Assembly: GCA_041686955.1 (NCBI GenBank)
Contig: JAWLCV010000002.1
Location: 51,390 to 115,389, forward strand
Length of the DNA stretch: 64,000 bases
Direction of reading: 5' to 3'
Source: UBA7803 sp041686955
GTDB lineage: Bacteria > Pseudomonadota > Gammaproteobacteria > Pseudomonadales > Azotimanducaceae
Part shown: piece after piece, positions 36,473 to 45,155 of the stretch
How the letters are laid out: every line of letters begins with the position of its first letter
How positions within the stretch are numbered: position 1 is the first letter of the stretch
Translations under genes and position numbers: made by a program
Notes under the pieces: generated by a model
Databases searched by the model: none
Told to the model about the DNA's origin: nothing
What the model saw: the letters and a program-made list of their open reading frames with translations, nothing else

Positions 36473-38302
36473 ATGCATCCGCAAACTACGAGCCTCCCAC
36501 CCGGAGACGGAGTTCCATCGCTGGCGGAGGCCTTTCCGGGCCTCGTGTTCATCGCCGACGCCCACGGCATGAACACCTTCACCAATGCCCGGTTCCACGA
36601 CTACGCCGCCCGATCCGCCGAGGCCCTGAGGGGCCGCGGCTGGCTGAACGTGCTGCATCCGGACGACCGGACCCGAGCCGATGCCGCGTGGCGCCGCGCC
36701 GTGACCCATGGCGAAGCCATGGAGGGGGAGTTCCGCTTCCGCAGGCGCGACGGCGCCTACCGCTGGCACCTGGTGTGCGGGGAGCCGCTGCGGGACCAAA
36801 GCGGGACCATCGTCCAGTGGGTCGGCACCTGCCTGGACATCGAGGACCGCAAGCGCAAGGAGCGGGCGCTGCGCCAGAGTCAGGCGCTTCTGGCGCAGGT
36901 CTTCTACACGAGCCCCGACGCCGTGACCATCAGCTCGGTGGCCGATCGGCGCGTGCTGGACGTGAACGACAGTTTCCTGTCCCTGTTCGGGCTGACGCGA
37001 GAGCAGGTCCTGGGGCAGGAGCGCCTCGGCCTGCCCCTGTTCAGCGCGCCGGCGGAGACCGAGCAGGTGCTCGAGACCCTCAGCCGGGACGGACGTATTC
37101 GAGACCTGGAGATCGCCGCCACCGCGACCTCCGGTGACGAGCTCATGGTGCTGCTCTCCCTCGAGCCCATCGAGTTCCGGGGCCAGCAGCTCGTCATGCT
37201 GAACCTTCGGAATATCACCGAGCGCAAGCGCATGGAACGGACGCTGCGGCGGGAGCAGGAACTGTTGCGCGCCATCATCGACCGCATCCCGGTGATGATC
37301 ACCCTTTACGATCCGGCATCCGGCCGCATGCGGGTGAACGCGGAGTTCGAGCGGCTCATCGGCTGGTCTTCCGAGGAGGCGACGCTCGAGGCCATCATGG
37401 GCGCCTGCTACCCGGACCCGGAATATCGCCGTCGGGTCGAGGAATTCATGGAGTCCTGCGCGGACCGGTGGATGGATCTACGCATGCGCACGAGGGACGG
37501 CCGGGAAATCGACACCGCCTGGGCCAACGTCCGTCTCTCCGCCGGCACCCAGGTGGGCATCGGCATCGACATCAGTCAGCGCAAGCGCGCCGAGCAGACC
37601 CTGAGAGAATCCGCCCGCCGCAAGGACCAGTTCCTGGCGGTGCTCGCCCACGAGCTGCGCAACCCCCTGGCCCCGCTGCGCACCGGGCTCGAGCTGCTCG
37701 AGCTCTCGGGCGTGCAGGACGAGACCGTGGTCCACGTCCGCGAGATGATGCAGCGTCAGCTCAATCACGTGGTGCACCTGGTGGACGACCTGATGGACGT
37801 TTCCCGGGTGCGGCGCGGCAAGATCGAGCTGCGCAAGGTGCCCCTGGACCTCCGCGACGTGGTGGAAGCGGCGGTGGAGCAGATTCGGCCGCAGGCCGAC
37901 GAACGCGGACACCGGCTGGTGGTGGCGGAAGCCGCCGAAGCGCTGCCCGTCGAGGGGGATCCAGAGCGTTTGACCCAGGTCCTGGGCAATCTGTTGAGCA
38001 ATGCCGTCAAGTACACGGATCCCGGCGGAACCATCACCTTGAGCACGGGCAGCGACGGCGGAGATGCCTGGGTACGGGTGCGCGACACCGGTGTGGGAAT
38101 CCCGCCCCATCGGCTCGACCAGCTCTTCGACATGTTCTCCCAGATTCCGGAGCACCAGTCGCGGGCGGCCTCGGGGCTGGGCATCGGCCTGGCGCTGGCA
38201 CGTCAGCTCGTGGAGCTGCACGGCGGCACCATCAGCGTGACCAGCGCAGGTACGGGGCAGGGCAGTGAGTTCCTGGTCCGGCTGCCGTTCTCCACCGAAT
38301 GA
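36473..38302 (+). CDS. PAS-domain sensor histidine kinase, soluble
   Basis: This is a 609-residue cytosolic sensor kinase. Three PAS domains (about 15-130, 135-245 and 255-370) each end in a typical PAC phrase (GTCLDIEDRKRKER, LNLRNITERKRMER, IGIDISQRKRAEQ). A HisKA domain follows with the phospho-His in LAHELRNPLAPL (His about 393), then an HATPase with NLLSNAVKYTDPGG, DTGVGIPP and GLGIGLALARQLV. There are no TM segments and no response regulator nearby. The start at 36473 has an AAAGGAC ribosome site. It overlaps the DUF1622 gene (ATGA), so the membrane protein may be its partner. Confidence 0.92.
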   Translation: MHPQTTSLPPGDGVPSLAEAFPGLVFIADAHGMNTFTNARFHDYAARSAEALRGRGWLNVLHPDDRTRADAAWRRAVTHGEAMEGEFRFRRRDGAYRWHLVCGEPLRDQSGTIVQWVGTCLDIEDRKRKERALRQSQALLAQVFYTSPDAVTISSVADRRVLDVNDSFLSLFGLTREQVLGQERLGLPLFSAPAETEQVLETLSRDGRIRDLEIAATATSGDELMVLLSLEPIEFRGQQLVMLNLRNITERKRMERTLRREQELLRAIIDRIPVMITLYDPASGRMRVNAEFERLIGWSSEEATLEAIMGACYPDPEYRRRVEEFMESCADRWMDLRMRTRDGREIDTAWANVRLSAGTQVGIGIDISQRKRAEQTLRESARRKDQFLAVLAHELRNPLAPLRTGLELLELSGVQDETVVHVREMMQRQLNHVVHLVDDLMDVSRVRRGKIELRKVPLDLRDVVEAAVEQIRPQADERGHRLVVAEAAEALPVEGDPERLTQVLGNLLSNAVKYTDPGGTITLSTGSDGGDAWVRVRDTGVGIPPHRLDQLFDMFSQIPEHQSRAASGLGIGLALARQLVELHGGTISVTSAGTGQGSEFLVRLPFSTE

Positions 38303-38655
38303 GCGAAATCGTCGCTCCGGTGGCGAACTGGTGCGCCGCCGTCATCGAAGGCATCGGCATCCTCATCATGACGGGGCTCGCGATCTACGTGCTGGTCCTG
38401 GCGGTGGTTCGGCTGGCGGGCCGGGAATCCCCGGAGTCGATCTATCAGGCGGTCCGCCAGCGGCTGGGTCGAGGCATACTGCTCGGTCTCGAGCTGCTCA
38501 TCGCCGCGGACATCATTCACACGGTGGCGGTGGAACTCACCGTCGAGACGGTGAGCGTGCTGGCCCTCATCGTGCTCATACGGACCTTTCTGAGCTTCAC
38601 CCTGGAGGTGGAGCTCACTGGCCGCTGGCCCTGGCAGAACCGCTCCGGGGCGTGA
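38299..38655 (+). CDS. DUF1622 family membrane protein
   Basis: This is a 118-residue protein with three hydrophobic segments (about 10-40, 60-85 and 88-108) and the family C-terminus VLIRTFLSFTLEVELTGRWP. Its function is unknown. The ATG overlaps the stop of the PAS kinase, a strong coupling. Its last 40 or so bases are duplicated 1.6 kb downstream. Confidence 0.9.
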   Translation: MSEIVAPVANWCAAVIEGIGILIMTGLAIYVLVLAVVRLAGRESPESIYQAVRQRLGRGILLGLELLIAADIIHTVAVELTVETVSVLALIVLIRTFLSFTLEVELTGRWPWQNRSGA

Positions 38656-38656
38656 C
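38613..38656 (+). repeat. 44-bp direct repeat, copy A (3' end of the DUF1622 gene)
   Basis: Forty-four bases ending at the DUF1622 stop recur at 40222-40265 with one mismatch; the first 36 are identical. They encode LTGRWPWQNRSGA. The pair brackets about 1.57 kb containing a lipoprotein gene and two gene remnants. It could be an attachment-site duplication or a rearrangement scar. Confidence 0.9.
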
Positions 38657-38669
38657 GCGCTGCCACCGG

Positions 38670-39296
38670 TCAATGGCTGTAGGCGAGGGATTGCTGCAGG
38701 TGTTCCAGCCGCTCGGCCTGCACCGCGGCATCGGCCCGCAGCTCCTCGATCTCAGCGTTGAGCCGGCCCTGTTCCTCGGCCAGGTCCTTGGCGGTGACCA
38801 GCATGGCGGCCCGGTCCGCCACCGTCGAGCTCCCGTCCAGCATGGCACCGGCGGTCTCGGCGAGCTCGGCCTTGATCTCCTTGAGGCGGCTTTCTCGCTG
38901 GCTGATGCCTTGATGGAGGGCGTTCAGCTCCGATCGCGCCAGATGGAGTTGACGGCCGTCCTGGTAGGCTGCCCGGAAGGCGTCCTGCAGGTGCGGCGGG
39001 CAGACGTTGCTGAAGCCGTTGCCCGCTTCCCCGGTGGCGAAGCCGTTCGCCGGCTGACAGTACTGGGCCACCCCGTCACGCCACCCGGCCAGATAGGCTT
39101 CCCGGTCCGGCACCACGCCGTGCTTCACGCACGCGTTCTGGTGCCGCATCAGCGCGGTGCTCTGGGTGCCCGAGACGCCGTCACGGTAACCGATGGTCTG
39201 CCAGTCGCTGGCCAGGCACTGGCTCTTGCTCAGGCTGGCGCAGCCGCCCAGGGCGAGCAGCGGACCGGCAAGGAGAATCGCGATGGCGCGTCGCAT
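38670..39296 (-). CDS. DUF2799-type lipoprotein with coiled coil
   Basis: This is a 208-residue lipoprotein. A signal with lipobox LALGGC comes first. A domain follows with the DUF2799 pattern SQCLASDWQTIGYRDG and YLAGWRDGVAQYCQPANGF, and then a C-terminal heptad-rich coiled coil (about 115-205, ELNALHQGISQRESRLKEIK and onward). It is predicted to sit in the outer-membrane inner leaflet or the periplasm. It lies inside the interval bracketed by the 44-bp repeats. The function is unknown. Confidence 0.88.
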   Translation of the reverse strand: MRRAIAILLAGPLLALGGCASLSKSQCLASDWQTIGYRDGVSGTQSTALMRHQNACVKHGVVPDREAYLAGWRDGVAQYCQPANGFATGEAGNGFSNVCPPHLQDAFRAAYQDGRQLHLARSELNALHQGISQRESRLKEIKAELAETAGAMLDGSSTVADRAAMLVTAKDLAEEQGRLNAEIEELRADAAVQAERLEHLQQSLAYSH

Positions 39297-39379
39297 GAGG
39301 GCCTCCGTGTCGTGGGCAGCGTGATCCTGACCGCAGCATAGCCGACGGACGGGATCGGAACTGCTACCGGCATCTCAGG

Positions 39380-39930
39380 ATGCTCCGCGCCGGCGCCCAA
39401 TCACTAGCCATCTGGCGCAGCGGTGATGGCGTGCGATGGTCGCGTGTCACGCCCCTAGGCGCGCTGTTCGAACTCCTGGCCAGCCACCAGGCGGTCGTGT
39501 ACGACGACCGGTTGTGGGTGATCGGCGGCTGGGACGAAGGGCCGAGCCAGGGTGGCACGGCAACGGCGCGCAACGAGGTCTGGTCGAGCAGCGACGGCGT
39601 GAACTGGGTGCAGGAAACCACGGCCGCGGCCTTCGGTGCCCGCGCGGCCCACGAGGTGGTGAGCTTTGCGGGATCATTGTGGCTGTTCGGGGGCGGCGAT
39701 GGCGCGGCGGTTCATGACGACGTGTGGGTATCGAGCGATGGCGCCAACTGGACGGCGGTGGCTGCGGGCACACCGCGTTACTCGGCCCGGCTCGGTCATG
39801 CCGTGGCGGTATTCGGCGATGCCATGTGGCTCGTGGGCGGGACCGACGACACCGACTACGACTCGGGCACGGTGCTCGACGACGTATGGTCCACAGTCGA
39901 CGGCATCAACTGGACCCAGCACGCCGGCGC
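39380..39930 (+). pseudogene. Kelch/beta-propeller protein remnant
   Basis: An internal fragment of a repeat protein with three blades of the form DDVWVSSDGANWTAV, each preceded by LWVIGG or LWLFGG-type strands. There is no signal peptide or credible start, and about position 39930 homology ends abruptly where an antisense istB remnant begins. The frame happens to stay open to 40264, giving a misleading 294-residue chimera. The parent gene would have been a larger exported propeller. Confidence 0.8.
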
Positions 39931-40221
39931 CGCGGCCGAGCCCGATGGCGGCGGCCAAGTGGCTCTTGCCGCCGCCCGGCGGGCCGAACAGGATCAGGTT
40001 GGCACCTTCGTCGAGCCAGCGGTCGCCGCCAGTGAGCGCCATCACCTGCGCTTTGGAGATCATGGGGACGGCGTCGAAGTCGAAGTTCGCCAGCGTCTTA
40101 CCTGCCGGCAGCTGAGCTTGGGTGAGGTGGCGTTCGATGCGGCGCCGGGCCCGGTCGGCGAGTTCCTGTTCGGCCAGCGTGGCCAGGGTGTGCGCGGCTG
40201 GCCAGCCTTCCTGATCGGCCT
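39931..40221 (-). mobile_element. IS21-family istB remnant
   Basis: The minus strand encodes an IstB-like ATP-binding helper fragment: GWPAAHTLATLAEQELADRA, RRRIERHLTQAQLP, GKTLANFDFDAVP, and the Walker A region LILFGPPGGGKSHLAAAIG. It breaks off directly after Walker A against kelch sequence, and at the other end lacks the first residues of IstB and abuts repeat copy B. No istA or terminal repeats are present, so it cannot move. Confidence 0.88.
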
Positions 40222-40265
40222 GCTCACTGGCCGCTGGCCCTGGCAGAACCGCTCCGGCGCGTGAC
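40222..40265 (+). repeat. 44-bp direct repeat, copy B
   Basis: This is the second copy of the DUF1622 3' end, including its stop codon, one mismatch from copy A. It abuts the istB remnant exactly. Confidence 0.9.
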
Positions 40266-40282
40266 CGGCGGCAAGCCCGGGA

Positions 40283-40477
40283 TCAGGCCGGGGTGGGGCT
40301 CGCGTCCGCCGGAGGGAGGGTGGCGCACAGGGAGCACGCGGCGGCAACGCCCATCATCCAACCCACCGCGAGTCCGGCCCAGCCGGAAAGCACGGCGCCG
40401 ATGAAGCTGCCGGCCAGGACCGTCAGCACCCAAATTACCAGAGCCTGATCGGCGACCAGGGATTGTTGGTGATCCAT
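40283..40477 (-). CDS. Small two-helix membrane protein
   Basis: This is a 64-residue protein with two hydrophobic helices separated by a Gly-containing turn (ALVIWVLTVLAGSFIGAVL, then GLAVGWMMGVAAACSLCA) and a Pro/Ala tail. A clear GGGGAG ribosome site lies upstream of the ATG at 40477. It is about 75 bases downstream of malQ and in the same direction. No family is recognised. Confidence 0.6.
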   Translation of the reverse strand: MDHQQSLVADQALVIWVLTVLAGSFIGAVLSGWAGLAVGWMMGVAAACSLCATLPPADASPTPA

Positions 40478-40551
40478 GCGCTCCCCCCGCTTACCCATGT
40501 AAACGTATCGTATCGGGCTCACGGTTGCCACCCCGAGGAGGCTCGAAGGCG

Positions 40552-42759
40552 TCAGCGGGCGCCGCTGCCCGAGCCGCGCTCCTCGCGCAGCATGGCGAGC
40601 AGCTCGACCACCCGGGGATCCTCCGGCCAGCGCTCCAGGGGGGCGGGGAGCTTGCGCCGCCAGTTGGCGTGCTCGAGCCAGGTGCCCGGCACGTTCATCT
40701 GCGTCATGACGCCCAGCGCGTCTTCCATCTGAAAGCAAACGATCATGGCAGGGGCTCGAGCCACGTAGCGGTGGATCGCCACCATCAGCTCCGGTGGCAG
40801 ATCCCCCACGGCATCCGGGTCGTCGGCCACGCCGTCCGGCATCAGCCCCTGGCCACGCAGCGCCCGCAAAAGGTGCGCCCGATCCGCGCGCCGCTGGGCC
40901 GCCTGCGCTTCCCGCTCCGCGTCGTCGGCGAACTGACCCAGCCGGTGGCGCAGCACGATGTCTTCGCCGAGCCAGAACCCCCGCAGGGTGGGCAGATCGT
41001 GGTTGGAAACCGACACCAACGCCTGCCTCGGCATGGCCTGGGGCCTGACGAACCCGCCGTCGCGGTCCTTCTCGAAGTAGAAGATGCGGGTGGAGAGCAC
41101 CCCGAGCGCCGAAAGCGCCTGGCGCAGCTCGTCCGGCACGGTCCCGAGATCCTCCCCCACCACCGCGCACCGGTTGCGCTGGCTTTCCAGGGCCAGAATG
41201 CCGAGCAGGTCCTCCATGGGATAACGCACGTAGGCGCCGGCGTCCGCGGCCGCCCCGGCCGGAATCCAGAACAGCCGCATGAGGGACATCACGTGATCCA
41301 GCCGCAGAACGCCCGCGTAGTCCATGTTCCGGCGCAGCAGGTCGATGAACGGCTGGTAGCCGCGCGCGACCAGACGTTCGGGTATCCACGGCGGCAGCCC
41401 CCAGTTCTGTCCGCGCAGGTTGAAGTCGTCCGGCGGCGCACCGAGGGTCGCCCCGACGGAAAAGAGATCGCCGCCGGCCCACACCTCCGCGCCGCCGGAG
41501 TCGGCGCCCAGCGGCAGGTCCAGATACAGCCCGGCGCGGAGACCCAGCTCCATGCAGCGGTGGCCGACGTCGGCGAGCTGCCGCTCGGCCAGCCACTGCA
41601 GCCAGCCGTAGAACTCCACCCGTCCGGCCAGGCGTGCCGCCAGCTCCGCCACCCCCGGCGTATCGGGATGGCCGTACCCCTCCGGCCACACCGGCCAGCC
41701 CCAGGCGGTCGGGTCCTGCCCGCGAAAGTGCTCCGCCAGCGCGTCGTACAGGGCCTGACGGTAGACCACGCCCCCCCAGCGGGCCTGGAACTCCCGGAAC
41801 GGGGCACCGTGCGCCGGGTCGCGGCGCTCCTGCTCCCGGAAGTGCTCGAACGCGAGCTCGAGCACCTGGCGCTTGTGCTCCGCCACCTCGCCGTAGTCGA
41901 TCATGTCCCGCTCCCGGGCCGCGGCGAGCCGCTGCCGAAACTCGGGATCCCGGAGCCGGCGGCACACCGCCTCGCTCTCTTCGATGCCCGGGATGGCCTC
42001 CACGTCGATGTACCAGACGTTCCAGAACAGCCGGCTCGAAGGTGAGTAAGGACTCGCTTGCTCCGGCTCGTGGGGGTAGAGCTGATGCAGCGGGTTGAGG
42101 CCGACGAGGGCGGCGCCGGTCTCGGCGAAGAATTCCACCGCCACCCGCAGATCGGTGAAGTCACCGATGCCCCAGTCCCGCTCCGAGCGCAGCGCGAAAA
42201 GCTGCAGGGACGGCCCCCAGAGGCGGTCCCCGGCCAGGGCCGGCGGCAGGTAGCATCGCTCCGGCACCACGATCAGGCGCATCTCGACGCCTTCCTCTCC
42301 CGGCAGCCCGATCGCGACGCGGTGATAGCCCCAGGGCAGCGGCGGCAGGCGCCAGCGTACCCGGCGCAGCGAGGCGCCATGCAGATTCCGGCGCTCCAGC
42401 ACGGGCAGGCTGTCCAGCCGCAATGCCCCAGTGGCGGAGTCTCCTGCCTCCGGCTCCACGACGAACCACCAGTCCGCCTCCGCCGCGGCGTCCGTCACGA
42501 CTATGACGACATCCACGCCCTCCTCGCCGCCCCGGCTCACCTGCACCCGGGACAGCGGCCGGCGCCAGGGCCCCTCCTCGCGCTCACGGATGGCGGCCTC
42601 AATGGCTTCGTCCGTGGCAAGGTCGACCCCCATGGCCCGCAACAGGGCACGCCGGGTGGCATCGGCGGTCACGTGCCAGCGGCCGCGAATGTCCGCGTAC
42701 CGGGGCAGGATGCCGCACAGCTCCGCCAGCCGCGCGATGCGGTCCGCTTCCGCGCTCAC
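40552..42759 (-). CDS. malQ: 4-alpha-glucanotransferase (amylomaltase)
   Basis: MalQ disproportionates malto-oligosaccharides in glycogen and maltose metabolism. The 735-residue protein has an N-terminal extension domain (about 1-170) as in long proteobacterial MalQ. The GH77 barrel follows, with SPYSPSSRLFWNVWYID, the nucleophile region VLRLDHVMSL, the acid/base GEDLGTVPDELR and VSNHDLPTLRGFW. It stands alone here; no glycogen genes are adjacent. A GH100-like gene lies 11 kb away. Confidence 0.96.
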   Translation of the reverse strand: MSAEADRIARLAELCGILPRYADIRGRWHVTADATRRALLRAMGVDLATDEAIEAAIREREEGPWRRPLSRVQVSRGGEEGVDVVIVVTDAAAEADWWFVVEPEAGDSATGALRLDSLPVLERRNLHGASLRRVRWRLPPLPWGYHRVAIGLPGEEGVEMRLIVVPERCYLPPALAGDRLWGPSLQLFALRSERDWGIGDFTDLRVAVEFFAETGAALVGLNPLHQLYPHEPEQASPYSPSSRLFWNVWYIDVEAIPGIEESEAVCRRLRDPEFRQRLAAARERDMIDYGEVAEHKRQVLELAFEHFREQERRDPAHGAPFREFQARWGGVVYRQALYDALAEHFRGQDPTAWGWPVWPEGYGHPDTPGVAELAARLAGRVEFYGWLQWLAERQLADVGHRCMELGLRAGLYLDLPLGADSGGAEVWAGGDLFSVGATLGAPPDDFNLRGQNWGLPPWIPERLVARGYQPFIDLLRRNMDYAGVLRLDHVMSLMRLFWIPAGAAADAGAYVRYPMEDLLGILALESQRNRCAVVGEDLGTVPDELRQALSALGVLSTRIFYFEKDRDGGFVRPQAMPRQALVSVSNHDLPTLRGFWLGEDIVLRHRLGQFADDAEREAQAAQRRADRAHLLRALRGQGLMPDGVADDPDAVGDLPPELMVAIHRYVARAPAMIVCFQMEDALGVMTQMNVPGTWLEHANWRRKLPAPLERWPEDPRVVELLAMLREERGSGSGAR

Positions 42760-42920
42760 CGTCTCACCGCCGCCTGTGGAGGCGGGTGCCGCGTCACCAT
42801 GGAGGCCACCGCTCTTTCGCGAAACCCATCATCCTAAACACCGGCACGCGCCGAGGCATGGCCCGCGGGCGGTGCTGCGGCATCTTGTAGGACACGGACC
42901 GGCTGCGCCCTCACACGCGC

Positions 42921-42949
42921 TTTACAGCCCGGTTACTCGCCGCTAGATT
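42921..42949 (+). promoter_or_regulatory. Sigma-70-type promoter in the 404-bp gap after malQ
   Basis: TTTACA at 42921-42926 and TAGATT at 42944-42949 are separated by exactly 17 bases. The predicted transcript starts near 42956, leaving about 208 bases of leader before the gene at 43164. The leader contains TTGCG...CGCAA, ggagcgg...ccgctcc and ggcgttc...gaacgcc stems. The rest of the 42760-42920 interval shows nothing else clear. Confidence 0.5.
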
Positions 42950-43163
42950 CCGCCGCAAATCACACAACATTGCGATAGCGCAATCTTCTCGAGGGGATGG
43001 ATAGGAGCGGCGCCGAGGCTTTCGGTTCCCACCGCTCCGGCGTTCCTCGAACGCCGTCTCGACGACTCACTGGCCGCCGCCCGGCGGGCGTCAAGGGTGC
43101 CACCGGACGTGCGCCCACCGCCAGGGCGAAGGCCCCGTTTCAGCTCGAACAAGGACGTTGCAG

Positions 43164-43859
43164 ATGAAGAAGCTTTCTCTCGTGGTCGTTTTGCTGGCAT
43201 CCGGATGGGCACAAACCGGCGCGGCGCTCATCAACTTCACGGGCATCGCCCTGGAGCCCGCCACTCTGGGGCTATGCACCCCGCCCCTCTCCCTGTACTA
43301 CTGCAACGCCATCCCGAAACCCACCGCGCCGGCACCGCAACCGGCCACCCCGCCCGCCGCCGGCTCCGGCTCCCCTTCCGCCACCCTGCGGGCCACCGCC
43401 GCCACCGTTAACTCGGGTCAGACCACCCAGCTCTCCTGGAGCAGCCAATCGGCGGACCGCTGCATGGCCAGCGGCGCCTGGAGCGGCATCCTCCCCGCCA
43501 GCGGCACTCGCGTGGTCGGCCCGCTCTCCCGCTCCTCCACGTTCACGCTCACCTGCTCCGGCGGCGGCGGATCCGCCATCGCCATGACCTCGGTCGAGGT
43601 GCTGGGGCAACTCCAGGTCCGCTGGCGGGCGCCCACGAAGAACGCCGACGGCACGCCGCTCACGGACCTGGCCGGCTACCGCATCTACTACGGCCAGAGC
43701 TCCGGCCATTACGACGGCGTGCAGGACATTCGCAACCCCGCCGCCACCACCGGCGGGCTCCGGCTTCCCACGGGCTCCTACTACGTCGCCGCCACGGCCC
43801 TCGACCGCGACGGCAACGAGAGCCGTCACTCCAACGAGGTGGTGAAGACGGTCCAGTGA
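43164..43859 (+). CDS. Secreted Ig/fibronectin-III-type protein
   Basis: This is a 231-residue exported protein with signal peptide MKKLSLVVVLLASGWAQTGA. A Pro/Ala-rich linker follows, then an Ig-like domain (SATLRATAATVNSGQTTQLS onward, with two Cys) and a C-terminal fibronectin-III-like domain (AGYRIYYGQSSGHY, LPTGSYYVAATALD, GNESRHSNEVVK). Similar proteins occur on gammaproteobacterial surfaces. An AAGGACG ribosome site is seven bases upstream. It has a long structured leader. Confidence 0.85.
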   Translation: MKKLSLVVVLLASGWAQTGAALINFTGIALEPATLGLCTPPLSLYYCNAIPKPTAPAPQPATPPAAGSGSPSATLRATAATVNSGQTTQLSWSSQSADRCMASGAWSGILPASGTRVVGPLSRSSTFTLTCSGGGGSAIAMTSVEVLGQLQVRWRAPTKNADGTPLTDLAGYRIYYGQSSGHYDGVQDIRNPAATTGGLRLPTGSYYVAATALDRDGNESRHSNEVVKTVQ

Positions 43860-43939
43860 CCGCGGAGCGTGAGCCGAATCACAACATCGCTTCGGCGAAT
43901 CCGATTCCATAGGCTCACCCAACCACAGGCTGTCATCCC

Positions 43940-44272
43940 ATGAACATCCGACGCTGTGCCCTCCTGCTTCTCGGCTGCTGCGCTTCCTGGACCGTCTGGG
44001 CCGACGACACGGTGGACGCCGCCGTCGGCGGCGGGCTGGGAGGCGCTGTGGGCGCCGCCGTTGGCCAGGAGGTCGGCGACCGCAAAGGAGCCATTATCGG
44101 CGGTGCCGTGGGGGGCGCCATCGGCGCGGCCATCGCCACGGACGACGACCATGACCACCACGCTCCGGAGACCCGACACGTGCACATGGAGGTGGAAACC
44201 GGTGGCGCGGCCTCAGGCCATCCCAAAGGGCGCTTCTGCCCGCCAGGACAAGCCAAGAAAGGCCGCTGCTGA
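43940..44272 (+). CDS. Exported glycine-zipper protein
   Basis: This is a 110-residue protein with a signal peptide (CALLLLGCCASWTVWA) and a glycine-zipper segment (AAVGGGLGGAVGAAVGQEVG, then GAIIGGAVGGAIGAAIA). A His/Asp-rich stretch follows (DDDHDHHAPETRHVH) that could bind metal, then a basic Cys-containing end. Glycine-zipper proteins of this size sit in the outer membrane or periplasm. It is 15 bases from the next small gene. Confidence 0.8.
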   Translation: MNIRRCALLLLGCCASWTVWADDTVDAAVGGGLGGAVGAAVGQEVGDRKGAIIGGAVGGAIGAAIATDDDHDHHAPETRHVHMEVETGGAASGHPKGRFCPPGQAKKGRC

Positions 44273-44287
44273 GGCTGGGGCCGGGCC

Positions 44288-44620
44288 GTGTCGGATTCCG
44301 TGGTCGATGACAGCCTGCTCCGCGAGCTACAGCTCGTGCTCCGGCGCGGCCGTCTCGACGGCGGCTGCGGCGAAGGCGACGAGCATGCCACCAAGTCCCT
44401 GGCCAAGCGCATGGCCCAGGAGGCCGCGGCCGCCATCGACGATCGCAAGAGCCGCGCCGCCGCCAGAACCGTCTACTACAACCAACTCGTGAACGTGCTG
44501 CGTCTGGTGGGCCGGACTCAGGCCGCCGATCGGGCCATGTGGTGGCGGATGGCGCTCGCCTCGGTAGCGGGGGCCGCGGTTGCCTCGGCACTCGCGACCT
44601 GGTGGCTGATGTCGCTCTGA
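44288..44620 (+). CDS. Small protein with C-terminal membrane anchor
   Basis: This is a 110-residue protein with GTG start, helical and charged over most of its length, then a C-terminal TM helix (MALASVAGAAVASALATWWL). It has the layout of a tail-anchored protein. No family is recognised. It probably shares a transcript with the glycine-zipper gene. Confidence 0.65.
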   Translation: MSDSVVDDSLLRELQLVLRRGRLDGGCGEGDEHATKSLAKRMAQEAAAAIDDRKSRAAARTVYYNQLVNVLRLVGRTQAADRAMWWRMALASVAGAAVASALATWWLMSL

Positions 44621-44723
44621 CCGCGGCGGCACCCGCCTCCCCCATCGCCGCGCTCCCCTGGCGATTGATCGTGTCGGCGAACCGTAGAACACTGTGTCGC
44701 TCATGCATCACAGGAGGCTCGAC

Positions 44724-45140
44724 TTGACCACAGTCACGGTATCAGAGGACATCGACGCCAGCGCCGACAGCGTGTGGGCGGTGCTGAGCGATTTCGGCGG
44801 AATTCGGGTGGGGGGACCCGTCACATCCGTCGAAACGGAGGGCGACGGCGTGGGGATGGTGCGCACCATCGGCATGGGCGGCGGCAAGATCGTGGAGCGG
44901 CTGGATCGGCACGATCCCGAGGCCCGGGTGTTCGCCTACTGCATCGTCAACGACGACTGTCCCCTACCCGTGGCCGGCTATTCCGCGACCGTCACCATCA
45001 GCGAAACCGGTCCCGACTCCTGCAACGTCCGCTGGACGGGCACCTTCGAGCCCAAGGGGGCGGAAGCGGACGCCGCGAAGATCGTGGAAGGCATCTACCG
45101 GGGCGGTATCGCCGCGGCCCGCCAGGCGACGGCGGGGTGA
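44724..45140 (+). CDS. SRPBCC/START-fold protein
   Basis: This is a 138-residue polyketide-cyclase-like lipid or ligand-binding protein: TVSEDIDASADSVWAVLSDF at the N-terminus, the GVGMVRTIGMGGGKIVERL strand pair and a C-terminal helix. A perfect AGGAGG at 44712-44717, six bases before the TTG at 44724, decides the start; an in-frame ATG upstream at 44703 would put the ribosome site inside the gene. The ligand is unknown. Confidence 0.85.
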   Translation: MTTVTVSEDIDASADSVWAVLSDFGGIRVGGPVTSVETEGDGVGMVRTIGMGGGKIVERLDRHDPEARVFAYCIVNDDCPLPVAGYSATVTISETGPDSCNVRWTGTFEPKGAEADAAKIVEGIYRGGIAAARQATAG

Positions 45141-45155
45141 GCCGAGAGGCCGCCG

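Noticed and set aside
42956..43163. c-di-GMP-I (GEMM) riboswitch in the leader
   Set aside because: The conserved acaGGGCAAACC and GGACGCAAAGCC-type cores are missing.
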